A DNA stretch of 64,000 bases, taken from assembly GCF_000620105.1 (NCBI RefSeq), contig NZ_JHVK01000016.1, positions 31,405 through 95,404 on the forward strand. Direction: 5' to 3'. This stretch comes from Microvirgula aerodenitrificans DSM 15089 (GTDB taxonomy: Bacteria; Pseudomonadota; Gammaproteobacteria; Burkholderiales; Aquaspirillaceae). A model generated the notes under the pieces. That model was given only the letters and a program-made list of their open reading frames with translations. It had not been told where the DNA came from and did no database searches. Numbering within the stretch: position 1 is the stretch's first letter; every line of letters begins with the position of its first letter. The position numbers were made by a program, and so were the translations under genes. Positions 34,583 to 43,448 of the stretch are shown piece by piece.

Positions 34583-36363
34583 GGGCCAGCCGGGGCAATG
34601 AGCTGGGCCTGCTCGGCCTGCACGATCCGGATCTCTGGCGGCAGGCCAATGTCAATCTGATTGAAAAGGCCTTGGCCGAACTGTGTTATGAGGGGCTAAT
34701 CACCGCTAGCCAATCGGAAAACGGCAGTCGTTTTTCAGTGTCTGTTCCGACAGGGGGTTACTGCTGGCAAGGTCGCTTGAATCGCTGGCAGCACCCCGTG
34801 ATCCATCCCGGCAGTGTCATCCATATTGCAGATGGCAGCCCGGCAACAGATGCAATGACTGTACTGCACCGCGTGCTGGAAGGACGGGTGAAAAACCCGG
34901 CGACACTGGCCAATTACCTGAGCGAAACACTCAACACACTGGCCGCAGATACCCAGATGCTGGCGGCCCGGCGCGGACTGTGCGCTCGCGACTGGCTGGC
35001 TTTGCCATCTCACCACTTGCACAGCCTGCTTGATGGGCACCCGAAAGCAATCCCGTCAAAAGGCCGTATTGGCTGGAGCTTTATCGACAATCAGCGCTAT
35101 GCGCCCGAACATGCCCCTGCTTTTCGCCTGCACTGGCTCGCCGTTCATCACTCACTGGCTGAACCCGTATATGCACCAGGCTGGACTGCCAGTCGTCTGC
35201 TGGAGGCCAGTTGCAATGAGGCCGAGCATAACCGGTTGTCTGGGCTGCTCCCCTCTTCTGAATACTGGACGATGCCCGTCCATCCCTGGCAATGGGAGGC
35301 CATGATTACCCGGCAGTTTGCAGGGCCAATTGCCGCAGGTGCCATGTTTCCACTAGGCGAGGCAGGAGACTGCTATGTTCCCCAGCCGTCATTGCGCACG
35401 CTCAGCAATATCGATCGCCCGGCCCGACCAGACCTGAAGCTGTCGCTTAGCCTGCTCACGACCTCGGCATATCGAGGCCTGTCAGCTCGACATCTGTCCC
35501 ACTCCCCCATGCAGTCAATCTGGCTGCAACAGCTGCTGACCAGCGATCCCCTGTTGGCAGATTGCAACACAACAGCACTGAAAGAAGCAGCTACTGCCTT
35601 CATTCCCCACCCTGTCTACCACACACTTCCGGGCACTCCCTATCAGTTCGACGAGATGCTCGGCGCAGTCTGGCGCGAAAGCGCGCATTCGCACCTGGGT
35701 ACTGGCGAACGCATCGTGATGGCCTCGGTCCTTCAGCAGAAGGATGACAGCGGCCACTCACTTGCCGCTGAACTGATCCATATGTCGGGTACCGGTGCAA
35801 CACGCTGGCTGACGTTCCTGTTCGACCGGGCAGTCGTTCCGCTGTATCACTTGCAGGCACGCTACGGTCTGGGCTTCATCGCTCACGGTCAGAACCTCAT
35901 GCTGCGTTTCCGGGATGAACTTCCGGTCGGCATCCTGCTCAAGGATTATCAAGGAGATCTGTTTCGCACTGATGAGGACTGGACCAGCCATCCCGGCTTG
36001 CCAGTGCAGGCATGGGATGCGTTGCCAGCCTTGCCTCCCCACTTCCTGATACATCACCTGTGGACCGGACTGTTCGCCAGTGTGTTCCGTTTCATGGCGC
36101 CACAACTGGAAATTGAAGGCGTATTCAGTGAAGACGCCTTCTATCGACTACTTGCCAAACGTTTGCAGATCTATCAGGACAGCCATCCGACACTTGCACC
36201 ACGTTTTACCAGGTTGGGATTATTCAGTCACAAAATGCCTCTCCTGTCGCTGAATCGGGCCCGCTTTTCCCATGGCTATGGCGATATGGCCCAGCGCCCC
36301 GTTCATTCACCGGGCCCCTTGCTGGATAACCCCCTGATATTCGGAGCGCCATCCGGGAAATAG
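34579..36363 (+). CDS. iucC: Aerobactin synthase IucC (NIS synthetase)
   Basis: 594 residues. LLDGHPKAIPSKGRIGW (~150), TMPVHPWQWE (~232) and PQPSLRTLSN (~270) identify the second NIS synthetase, with PDLKLSLSLLTTSAYRGL following. It attaches the second acetyl-hydroxylysine to give aerobactin. ATG overlaps the iucB stop. A 40-bp gap with AGGAATC leads to iucD. Confidence 0.93.
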   Translation: MRASRGNELGLLGLHDPDLWRQANVNLIEKALAELCYEGLITASQSENGSRFSVSVPTGGYCWQGRLNRWQHPVIHPGSVIHIADGSPATDAMTVLHRVLEGRVKNPATLANYLSETLNTLAADTQMLAARRGLCARDWLALPSHHLHSLLDGHPKAIPSKGRIGWSFIDNQRYAPEHAPAFRLHWLAVHHSLAEPVYAPGWTASRLLEASCNEAEHNRLSGLLPSSEYWTMPVHPWQWEAMITRQFAGPIAAGAMFPLGEAGDCYVPQPSLRTLSNIDRPARPDLKLSLSLLTTSAYRGLSARHLSHSPMQSIWLQQLLTSDPLLADCNTTALKEAATAFIPHPVYHTLPGTPYQFDEMLGAVWRESAHSHLGTGERIVMASVLQQKDDSGHSLAAELIHMSGTGATRWLTFLFDRAVVPLYHLQARYGLGFIAHGQNLMLRFRDELPVGILLKDYQGDLFRTDEDWTSHPGLPVQAWDALPALPPHFLIHHLWTGLFASVFRFMAPQLEIEGVFSEDAFYRLLAKRLQIYQDSHPTLAPRFTRLGLFSHKMPLLSLNRARFSHGYGDMAQRPVHSPGPLLDNPLIFGAPSGK

Positions 36364-36403
36364 CCACTCGCCCTCTATTTCATTCTCGAATTCAGGAATC
36401 GTC

Positions 36404-37720
36404 ATGTCCATTCACTTTGATGTCGCGGGTATCGGTGCGGGCCCTTTCAACCTCAGTGTTGCCGCCTTGCTGGCCCCACACGGAAGAATCCGCAGCGCCT
36501 TCTTTGACCGGCGCGAACAATTTGACTGGCATCCGGGCATGATGGTCGACGATGCAGCGATGCAGACCTCTTTTCTCAAAGATCTGGTTTTGTCTGCAGA
36601 CCCTACTAGCGCATATTCTTTTATTGCCTATCTGGTAGCCAAACACCGCTTTCATCGCTTCATTCATGCCGGCTTTACCCATGTCCGACGATATGAGTTT
36701 GCCGATTACCTGCAGTGGGTGGCAGAAAAACTGCCTAACCTGCATTTCAAGCACGAAGTGCAAGAAATCAGGTGGAGCGAAAACGGTTTCCGCTTGCAAT
36801 TCGACGGGAAGTGCGAACATGCCCGACATTTGGTTGTCGCCACCGGACTTACGCCCAACATTCCCGACTGGGCCCGTCGGCATGAACACCCGCGCTGCCT
36901 GCATTCCCATCACTATCTGGCGCGGGTTCCCGACGCGACAGGCCTGCGCATTGCGGTTGTCGGCGGAGGACAAAGTGGTGCCGAGGTCGTGCTTGACCTG
37001 ATGTCTGGTCGACGTGGCCGGACACAATCGATCTGCTGGCTGTCACGGCGGCACACGCTGGAGGCACTCGACGAGGCACCGTTCAGTAACGAATTCTTCA
37101 CCCCCAGCTATGTCAACGCGTTCCATTCGTTGCCAATGGCATGCAAGCCCGCGCTGATCAGGCAGCAAACATTGACTGGTAATGGCATTTCACACGAAAC
37201 GCTCAGGCAGATTTACCAGACACTCTATCTGAGCAGCTTGCAGGAGGGCCGGGAACAAAGGCTGCGCATCCTTCCACACCGGGACGTAAGGGCAATGGAA
37301 TGCCTCCCCGCTGGCGGCTGGATACTGGCTGCCCATAATGGCTTTGATGACCGGATCCATCACGTCGACGCTGATGTAGTGGTTCTGGCCACAGGTTATC
37401 TGACCCGGCTGCCCGCCTGCATCGAACCATTGCGGGGCCGGCTGAATATCGATCAGCAAGGGCATTTGCCGCTGCGTCATGATTTCTCGGTGCCCTAGGA
37501 CGGGCCGGCTGACCACCATATTTTCGTGCAGAACGGCGGGCTTCACAGCCACGGCATCGCGGATCCACAACTGAGCCTGGCAGCCTGGCGCGGTGCAATC
37601 ATCGCCAATGCCATTCTCGGTGAAGAGCGGTATGCAACGGCAGCCCCCCCCTTTCCCATCGAGTGGGCCAGCGAGGCCGCTCCCGGCTCGTGGAGCCAGC
37701 GTGGGCAGGACCACACATGA
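36404..37720 (+). pseudogene. iucD: Lysine N6-monooxygenase IucD interrupted by an amber codon
   Basis: The frame runs 438 codons with one internal TAG, codon 365 (37496-37498). Before it: FAD site GIGAGPFNLSVAALL, NADPH site VVGGGQSGAEVVLDL and the ATGY motif (LATGYLTRLP). After it, in the same frame, comes DGPADHHIFVQN and HGIADPQLSLAAWRGA, the conserved C-terminus of this family. IucD proteins usually have Trp at the interrupted position (…W-[DE]-G-P), and TGG to TAG is one base. The post-TAG frame ends in a TGA overlapping the next start. Translation would stop after 364 residues, losing 73. IucD makes the N6-hydroxylysine that starts aerobactin synthesis, so the pathway is blocked unless there is amber readthrough or a sequence error. 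Confidence 0.88.
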
Positions 37721-38532
37721 ACACCATCCCCGGTTCCCTCCGGGCCTCCCGACTCAGCGTGGCATTGGCTGGCAAGCAGGTGCTGTCGGAGATTGACCTG
37801 GCTTTCCCCGATGCTCGGGTCAGCGCGCTGTGCGGCCCAAACGGTTGTGGCAAGAGCACGTTGCTCAGGGCGCTGGCCGGCCTGATCAGGCCGCAGGCCG
37901 GCAGCGTCTGGCTCGGCGACCGGCTCCTTTCTGCGATGACGGCACAGGAACGAGCACGGCATCTGGCAATACTGGGGCAATCTCCTCTGCTGCCCACCAG
38001 CATGACCGTTGCCGAACTGGTTGCCTGCGGCCGGTTCGTCCATACCGGGCTGACGGAAAGGATCAGCGACGGCAACCAGCGCTGGATCTCGTGGGCCATC
38101 AGTGCCAGCGGCCTGACTGCACTGCGTGACCAGCCGCTGTCACGGCTGTCGGGAGGGCAGCGCCAGCTCGCCCGGATCGCCATGGCGCTCGCACAGGGAA
38201 GCCATACGCTGTTGCTCGACGAGCCCACGACCTTTCTCGATGTTCATCACCAGATGGAAATCCTGCAGCGGATGCGTGCGCTCAGTCGCGAGCACGGTCT
38301 GACCGTACTCTGGGTGCTGCATGATCTGAATCAGGCTGCGGCCTTCTCCGAGCACATGGTGCTCATGCGCGATGGCCGCGTGCATGCCGAGGGTCCACCG
38401 GCCACCCTCGCCGTACCGGCAGTGCTGTCATCCGTATTTGGTGTGGACATGTGCGCCGGCCTGATCGACGGCCAGCCCGTCTGCCTGCCGCGCATGAGCA
38501 CACCGGCGGAACAGCCACCATGCGTCCCCTGA
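37717..38532 (+). CDS. Ferric-siderophore ABC transporter ATPase (FhuC/FepC-like)
   Basis: 271 residues starting in an ATGA overlap with the end of the iucD frame. Walker A CGPNGCGKSTLL, Q-loop GQSPLLPTSM, signature LSGGQRQLARIAMALAQ, Walker B LLLDEPTTFLD and switch HDLNQAAAF. Typical of cytoplasmic ATPases driving hydroxamate or catecholate siderophore import. GC content returns to the level of the rest of the chromosome from here on. Confidence 0.9.
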   Translation: MNTIPGSLRASRLSVALAGKQVLSEIDLAFPDARVSALCGPNGCGKSTLLRALAGLIRPQAGSVWLGDRLLSAMTAQERARHLAILGQSPLLPTSMTVAELVACGRFVHTGLTERISDGNQRWISWAISASGLTALRDQPLSRLSGGQRQLARIAMALAQGSHTLLLDEPTTFLDVHHQMEILQRMRALSREHGLTVLWVLHDLNQAAAFSEHMVLMRDGRVHAEGPPATLAVPAVLSSVFGVDMCAGLIDGQPVCLPRMSTPAEQPPCVP

Positions 38533-40508
38533 GCACTCGTTGCAGCCATCCGTTCACATGGCTGCTGGGCGGCCTTCTGGTCGCAATCGGCTTGAGTCTG
38601 ACCGGACCGCTGCCATCTGGCCGCATCACGCTGCAGACCTGGCTGAACGGCCATGTCGACGGAGACACCCTGTGGATCGCCTTCAGTCAGTTGCGTCTCC
38701 CCCGTGTCGCGGCAACGCTGATGGCGGGCGCAGCGCTGGGCATGGCGGGTTGTCTGCTTCAGGCACTCTCTCGCAATTTCCTGGCATCCCCCGGCGTGCT
38801 GGGCGTCACAGCAGGCGCCCAGCTGGGGTTGATCGCCACCGTGCTGCTGCCCGCAAGTCTGGCGCTGGCAACCGTACCGACGGTTTTTGCCGGTGCGCTG
38901 CTCGCCGTGCTGTTCTGCTTCGTCATCGCTGGCGGCTGGCGTGCCCATCCGCTGACGCTCGTACTGGCCGGCAGCGTGGTGTCACTGCTGCTGTCGGCCA
39001 TGGTCAGCCTGATACTGGTACTGTTCGATCAGCACGTGGCGGGGGTTGCACTGTGGAGTGCGGGCTCGCTGTTTCAGTCCGGCTGGACGGGTGTGACCGG
39101 TGGTCTGCCCTGGTTCATGCTGGCCACCGCCATGGCCTGGCGCAACCGCAACCAGTTGCAACTACTGGCGCTCGGGGATGACAGTGCCGCCAGCGTGGGG
39201 CTGAACGTCGATCGCCTCCGCCGCCGGCTGTTGCTGATTGCCTCGCTACTTTCAGCCGTGGCCATGACCCTGGCGGGACCACTGGGGCTGGTCGGGCTGC
39301 TCGCGCCCAATCTGCTGCGCCTGGCCGGGATCAGCCAGCCGGCCCGGCTGCTGCCGGGTGCCGGACTGACCGGGGCACTACTGCTTGCATTTGCAGATCC
39401 GCTCGCTGACTGGCTCGGCGATACCAGCCGCAGCCTGCTGCCGCTGGGCGTCGCCACGGCAGTGGCCGGGACGCCATTACTGCTGTGGCTGATCGGCAAG
39501 CAGGCGTCCGCCGGACTGCCCGTGCCGACACGATTCCCGGACAGTCGCCCTCCGTTTCCGCATGCATCCTTCCTTACGCTGGCCATCCTGCCGCCGGTTG
39601 CCCTGCTGGGTCTGCAACTGACGCCGGACCAGTTGCTCGACGGCTGGCGAAACCCATCCAGCCTTGCCGGGCTGTTGTTCGATCTGCGCGGACCGCGCGT
39701 TGGCGTAGCCATGCTGGCCGGGACACTGCTGGCAGCCAGCGGCGTGCTGCTGCAGGGCGTGGTACGCAACCCGCTGGCCGGTCCCGAACTGCTCGGGCTG
39801 AGCCAGGGTGCGGCACTGGCGATATTGCTGTCGCTGGTCTGGTTTCCGGATCCGGCATGGCATGTCCGCCTGCCCTTTTCCCTGATCGGGGTCGGCAGCC
39901 TGCTCAGCATCCTGTTGTGGGTCACCCGCAAACAACAATGGGCGCCGATGCAGCTGGCGCTCGGCGGCATGGCACTGGCCACCCTGTGCAGCGCATTCGG
40001 CACCCTGATTGTTGCCCAGTCGAAGTTGCAACCGGCCCAGGCCGTGACCTGGCTGGTGGGCAGCAGCTATGGTCGAGGCTGGGCCGAAGCCGGCCTGCTG
40101 CTCGCTGGTTGCGTGACGCTGCTGCCGCTGGCCTACCGCCAGGCGAGAGCACTCGACCTGCTGGAGCTCGGAGACGAAACCGCAACCAGCCTTGGCCTGG
40201 CGGTCTCATCGGTCCGCCTGCGACTGCTCGGCATCGCCTGCGTGCTGGCCGGACTGGTCGTCGCCTGCGCCGGCCCGGCGGGTTTTGTCGGACTGGTCGC
40301 GCCGCACATGGCGCGCCGGCTGGGGGCTGGCCGGCATCGGCCGCGGCTGGTGCTGGCCATGTCGCTGGGGGCCATTCTGTGCGGACTGGCCGACCTGCTC
40401 GGACGCACCCTGCTGGCACCGCAGGATCTGCCGTTCGGTCTGATCACCACCTTGATCGGCGCACCGGTCTTTCTTTGCCAGTTGATGTATGCACGGAAGG
40501 CAACATGA
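38520..40508 (+). CDS. Fused double-length FecCD permease (FhuB-like)
   Basis: 662 residues, about 20 hydrophobic segments in two homologous halves: one with FSQLRLPRVAATLMAGAALGMAGCLLQALSRN, the second with FDLRGPRVGVAMLAGTLLAASGVLLQGVVRNPLAGPELLG. Tandem fusion in one chain is the E. coli FhuB layout and serves hydroxamate siderophores such as ferrichrome and aerobactin. It overlaps the ATPase gene by 13 bp, with a start chosen for homology of the N-terminus. Confidence 0.9.
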   Translation: MRPLSTRCSHPFTWLLGGLLVAIGLSLTGPLPSGRITLQTWLNGHVDGDTLWIAFSQLRLPRVAATLMAGAALGMAGCLLQALSRNFLASPGVLGVTAGAQLGLIATVLLPASLALATVPTVFAGALLAVLFCFVIAGGWRAHPLTLVLAGSVVSLLLSAMVSLILVLFDQHVAGVALWSAGSLFQSGWTGVTGGLPWFMLATAMAWRNRNQLQLLALGDDSAASVGLNVDRLRRRLLLIASLLSAVAMTLAGPLGLVGLLAPNLLRLAGISQPARLLPGAGLTGALLLAFADPLADWLGDTSRSLLPLGVATAVAGTPLLLWLIGKQASAGLPVPTRFPDSRPPFPHASFLTLAILPPVALLGLQLTPDQLLDGWRNPSSLAGLLFDLRGPRVGVAMLAGTLLAASGVLLQGVVRNPLAGPELLGLSQGAALAILLSLVWFPDPAWHVRLPFSLIGVGSLLSILLWVTRKQQWAPMQLALGGMALATLCSAFGTLIVAQSKLQPAQAVTWLVGSSYGRGWAEAGLLLAGCVTLLPLAYRQARALDLLELGDETATSLGLAVSSVRLRLLGIACVLAGLVVACAGPAGFVGLVAPHMARRLGAGRHRPRLVLAMSLGAILCGLADLLGRTLLAPQDLPFGLITTLIGAPVFLCQLMYARKAT

Positions 40509-41278
40509 GCCCGCCCGATCCTCGTCGCTGGCTGACCGGCCCGCTGGCCCCTTACGCTCGTTGCGTAGTACTGGAACCGGATGGTGCCAGTGAAATGGCG
40601 GTTGGTATGCTGCGAGACCCGGAAAACATTGCAGCAGCAATGGCGCGCTATGCCTCCAGGCATGCCACCGCCCCGCGCCGTGCGCTGGTCTCCCAGTGGC
40701 TGAAGCGGTACCTCGCCTGCCTGCTGATCCCGCAACTGGCATTGCTGCAGCATGGCTGGCGCTTGCCGCAGGAGATCAGCGCACTGTCGCTGCGGATGGG
40801 TCCGGATGGAGAGGCCTGCGCCTTCCGTTATGCATATGTCGGCGCACCGCTGCAGGATGACACGGACCGCTGGAGCGAACTCCTGTTTGACCACCTTGCC
40901 CCGCTGATCGCGGCACTGGCCAGCCACGGCCGGCTCGCACCCCGCGTGCTGTGGAACAACCTCGGCAATCTGCTCGATGCAATTTTCTCCAGACTGCCGT
41001 CATCCAGTGAAGCAGACCGGCTCTTTCTGCTGGAAGCCGGGCACTGGCTCCTGCCGGACGGATCAGGAAACACGCTTCGCAACCCGATGCGATATCCCGT
41101 CCGCCATATCGCCCCACTGCTGCCCGAGGTCCGGACAACTCCGACCCGCTTGCGCCGCCTGTGCTGCCTGCGGCACGAAATTCCCGGCATGGTGTATTGC
41201 GCCAGCTGCCCGCACCTTGAGCATCTCGATCGGACTGAACTGCATGCCCTCCTTGAACACTGGCAGCGACAGGATTAG
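40505..41278 (+). CDS. FhuF-like ferric-siderophore reductase
   Basis: 257 residues, ATGA-coupled to the permease. The C-terminal motif RLCCLRHEIPGMVYCASCP (C-C-x10-C-x2-C) is the unusual [2Fe-2S] site of FhuF. FhuF reduces iron in imported hydroxamate siderophores in the cytoplasm so that it is released. An NxLGNLLDAI segment upstream also fits the family. Confidence 0.88.
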   Translation: MSPPDPRRWLTGPLAPYARCVVLEPDGASEMAVGMLRDPENIAAAMARYASRHATAPRRALVSQWLKRYLACLLIPQLALLQHGWRLPQEISALSLRMGPDGEACAFRYAYVGAPLQDDTDRWSELLFDHLAPLIAALASHGRLAPRVLWNNLGNLLDAIFSRLPSSSEADRLFLLEAGHWLLPDGSGNTLRNPMRYPVRHIAPLLPEVRTTPTRLRRLCCLRHEIPGMVYCASCPHLEHLDRTELHALLEHWQRQD

Positions 41279-42146
41279 CCGCCGCCGGTTGCTGTTCGCC
41301 ACGGCCCTGGCCGCGCTGCCTTCACAGGCTCGCACTCCCCTGCAGCATCGACAGCCCCGGGTGATCACTCTCGAGTATCACGCTACGGAAATGGTCCTGG
41401 CGCTGGGCGTCACGCCGGTAGGGGTTGCCGATACCGGCGGCTACAGCCGCTGGGTCGGTGTGGAAAAGGCACGGCTCGCCACTGCCATCAATGTTGGCAA
41501 TCGGCAACAGCCATCGCTGGAAGCCATCGCCATGCTACGCCCGGACCTGATCGTGGCAGTCGACTTCCGGCATGCATCGCTGAAAGCCCTGCTGGAGCGC
41601 ATTGCTCCGACCCTGATGTTGTCCAGCAGTGAACGTGAAGGACTCGCCGCCGTATTCGAGGACCATCGTCAACTTGCCCTGACACTGGGTCTGGAAACGC
41701 GCGCAGGGCTTGCGCTGACAGTACTGGACGACTGTCTCGCCAGAGAGCGGAACCGACTGGCTGCGGCGGGCTGGGCCGGCAAGCCACTGGCCATCCTGCA
41801 GCACATCGCCGGTGTGCCGCAGATGTGGGCCTTCGCCGGCAACAGTGTGCCGGGTGGCGTGCAGAAGGCACTGGGCCTTGGCGGCCCGTGGCTGCACGAG
41901 CGCGCGCGGCAGGGAATCACGGTCAAAACAGTTGAGGAACTGCTGGTTCTGGACGTCACCCTTGCCCTGCTCGGCGGCGCCCCCCCGCAGACGCCGGTAT
42001 GGAAGCAGGCACCCGCCGTTCGGCACGAACGGCTGCTGGTTCTGCCTGACGGTCTGTGGCCATTTGGCGGACCGGTATCGACGGTCCGGCTGGTGCGGGC
42101 ACTGAGCACCGCCTTGCTGCGTCGGGGGCATGCGGACCGGCCATAG
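41244..42146 (+). CDS. Siderophore-binding periplasmic protein (FhuD-like, Tat signal)
   Basis: 300 residues from an ATG 35 bp inside the FhuF-like gene. The N-terminus has a twin-arginine signal (DRISRRRLLFATALAALPSQA), as FhuD proteins often do. The mature part is a class III binding protein: PRVITLEYHATEMVLALGV, SLEAIAMLRPDLIVAVD, and a C-terminal FGGPVSTVRLVRALSTALL. It delivers ferric siderophore from the receptor to the FhuB-like permease. Last gene of the iuc/fhu operon. Confidence 0.88.
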   Translation: MPSLNTGSDRISRRRLLFATALAALPSQARTPLQHRQPRVITLEYHATEMVLALGVTPVGVADTGGYSRWVGVEKARLATAINVGNRQQPSLEAIAMLRPDLIVAVDFRHASLKALLERIAPTLMLSSSEREGLAAVFEDHRQLALTLGLETRAGLALTVLDDCLARERNRLAAAGWAGKPLAILQHIAGVPQMWAFAGNSVPGGVQKALGLGGPWLHERARQGITVKTVEELLVLDVTLALLGGAPPQTPVWKQAPAVRHERLLVLPDGLWPFGGPVSTVRLVRALSTALLRRGHADRP

Positions 42147-42212
42147 TGACATTCCGCAAGAAACCGGCTGGTTTATAGCGTCAAAAAGCAGGCTGGAACA
42201 GGAGGAGACCCC

Positions 42213-42350
42213 ATGATCACGCAGGCCGACCCCGCGACTGCCCAGCGCTGCACCGGCACGCCGACCGTCATCGTCCATGACAACCGTTGTCTCACCGTTC
42301 GCACCATCCGCTACAACCGGACCGGAGACGAAGACGGCGATGCGGACGAA
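42213..42350 (+). pseudogene. 5' fragment of a TccC-type (insecticidal toxin complex) Rhs gene
   Basis: ATG follows a perfect AGGAGGA (42200-42206). The first ~46 codons encode GTPTVIVHDNRCLTVRTIRYNR, closely matching the start of TccC-family Rhs toxins (…TPTVxVxDNRgLxVRtixY). After GDEDGDADE the resemblance stops and no YD repeats follow, so only the beginning of the gene remains. It lies just inside the right 39-bp repeat. The following open frame is chance. Confidence 0.6.
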
Positions 42351-42367
42351 TGCGTTCGATGCGGACG

Positions 42368-42406
42368 GGGCCACCGTGCGTCGGCTGAGCGGGATTGCCG
42401 GGTGAC
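42368..42406 (+). repeat. Right copy of 39-bp direct repeat
   Basis: Same orientation as 28034-28072, one mismatch in 39. In one frame it still encodes the last residues of the DUF2867 protein (ATVRRL-x-GIAG then TGA), with no remaining gene body, so it is a relic of that 3' end. It ends the iron island on the right. Confidence 0.8.
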
Positions 42407-42494
42407 AGCGGTCGCTGTCGGCTCGCCCCCAAATGGCAAGCAGGTTGGCAAATGCGACGATCCATCCAGCCCGGTGCGTCGCTTCCGGGTCCGG

Positions 42495-43004
42495 CTAGAC
42501 ACCTCGGGCCTTCTTCCACTTGCGCAGCCGTGCCCGGGCATTGGCATACGGCGACGAGGTATTGAGCTGGATCATCCGTCCGAGCGGATACTTGCCGTAC
42601 CACGCTTCGCCATACAGCGAGGCGTCGGTTTCGCGCATGACCCGCTCGACGATATCGGCATGGGCGTGGGCCAGCGCGTCCCGCCGCGCCGGAAAATCCA
42701 GCGCGGCGTGGTCACGATAGAACCGCTGTGCCAGCCGGCCGAGTTCATTCCACTTGAATCCGGTATCGGGGAAATCCACCGCCCGCCCGGCGTCCCGGCC
42801 GGCACACCACTTCAGCACCAGCAGGTTCCAGCCCAGCAGATAGGCCACCAGGTCGGCCACGCTGATCAGCGTGCCCTGCACATGGCCTTCCAGTGTCGCC
42901 TCAAAGGCCTGCGCCGGCGGCACCGTGCGCAGCTCGGCATCGAGCTGCGCATAGCGGGTTCGTATCGCGTCCAGCAGTTCGCGCTGGTTTGCGGGGATCG
43001 GCAT
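42495..43004 (-). CDS. ClbS/DfsB family four-helix protein
   Basis: 169 residues from the second ATG (the first, at 43037, gives an unlikely tail). NQRELLDAIRTRYAQLDAEL, SVADLVAYLLGWNLLVLKW and LGRMIQLNTSSPYANARARLRKW match the ClbS/DfsB/IRC4 family, DinB-like four-helix bundles. ClbS itself hydrolyses the colibactin cyclopropane; most relatives have unknown roles. Single gene, flanked by the island's right repeat. Confidence 0.8.
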   Translation of the reverse strand: MPIPANQRELLDAIRTRYAQLDAELRTVPPAQAFEATLEGHVQGTLISVADLVAYLLGWNLLVLKWCAGRDAGRAVDFPDTGFKWNELGRLAQRFYRDHAALDFPARRDALAHAHADIVERVMRETDASLYGEAWYGKYPLGRMIQLNTSSPYANARARLRKWKKARGV

Positions 43005-43064
43005 GACATCTTTCGCACAAATCGGGGCGGCCATCATCCGCCTGCCGCCGGCGGGCCGGCAAGC

Positions 43065-43448
43065 TCAGGCCCGGGCGACCGCCTCCATCTCGACCGCCAG
43101 TCCGTGGTGCAGTACCGGCACCGGCACAACGGCGCGGGCCGGGCGCAGCTCACCAAGCCAGGCCGCGTACAGGCGGTTGAACAGTGGCCAGTTGTCGATG
43201 TCGGTCAGGTAGACGCGCACCTGCAGCAGCCGTGACGGGCTGCTGCCGCAGGCGAGCAGCGCCTGCCCGACATTGGCCAGCACCTGGCGCGCCTGCGCCT
43301 CGAAGGGCGCGCCGGTCAGCTTGTGGCCATCGGCGGTGATCGGCAACTGGCCGGACACATAGACCAGCCCGCCGGCGCAGACCGCATGCGAGTAATGCCC
43401 GCCGGGCGCCGCCATGGACGCCGGATCGACGAAGCGCGGCGCACTCAT
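43065..43448 (-). CDS. RidA-family enamine/imine deaminase
   Basis: 127 residues, with GGLVYVSGQLPI, RQVLANVGQALLACGSS and the conserved Arg in RVYLTDIDNW. RidA proteins hydrolyse reactive enamines and imines left by PLP-dependent dehydratases. It follows such a dehydratase with an ATGA overlap, a direct functional pairing: lyase product and its clean-up enzyme. Confidence 0.88.
   Translation of the reverse strand: MSAPRFVDPASMAAPGGHYSHAVCAGGLVYVSGQLPITADGHKLTGAPFEAQARQVLANVGQALLACGSSPSRLLQVRVYLTDIDNWPLFNRLYAAWLGELRPARAVVPVPVLHHGLAVEMEAVARA

Noticed and set aside
42351..43235. Continuation of the plus-strand frame after the TccC-like start
   Set aside because: Beyond codon ~46 the translation is low-information and antisense to the ClbS- and RidA-type genes; no Rhs repeats follow.
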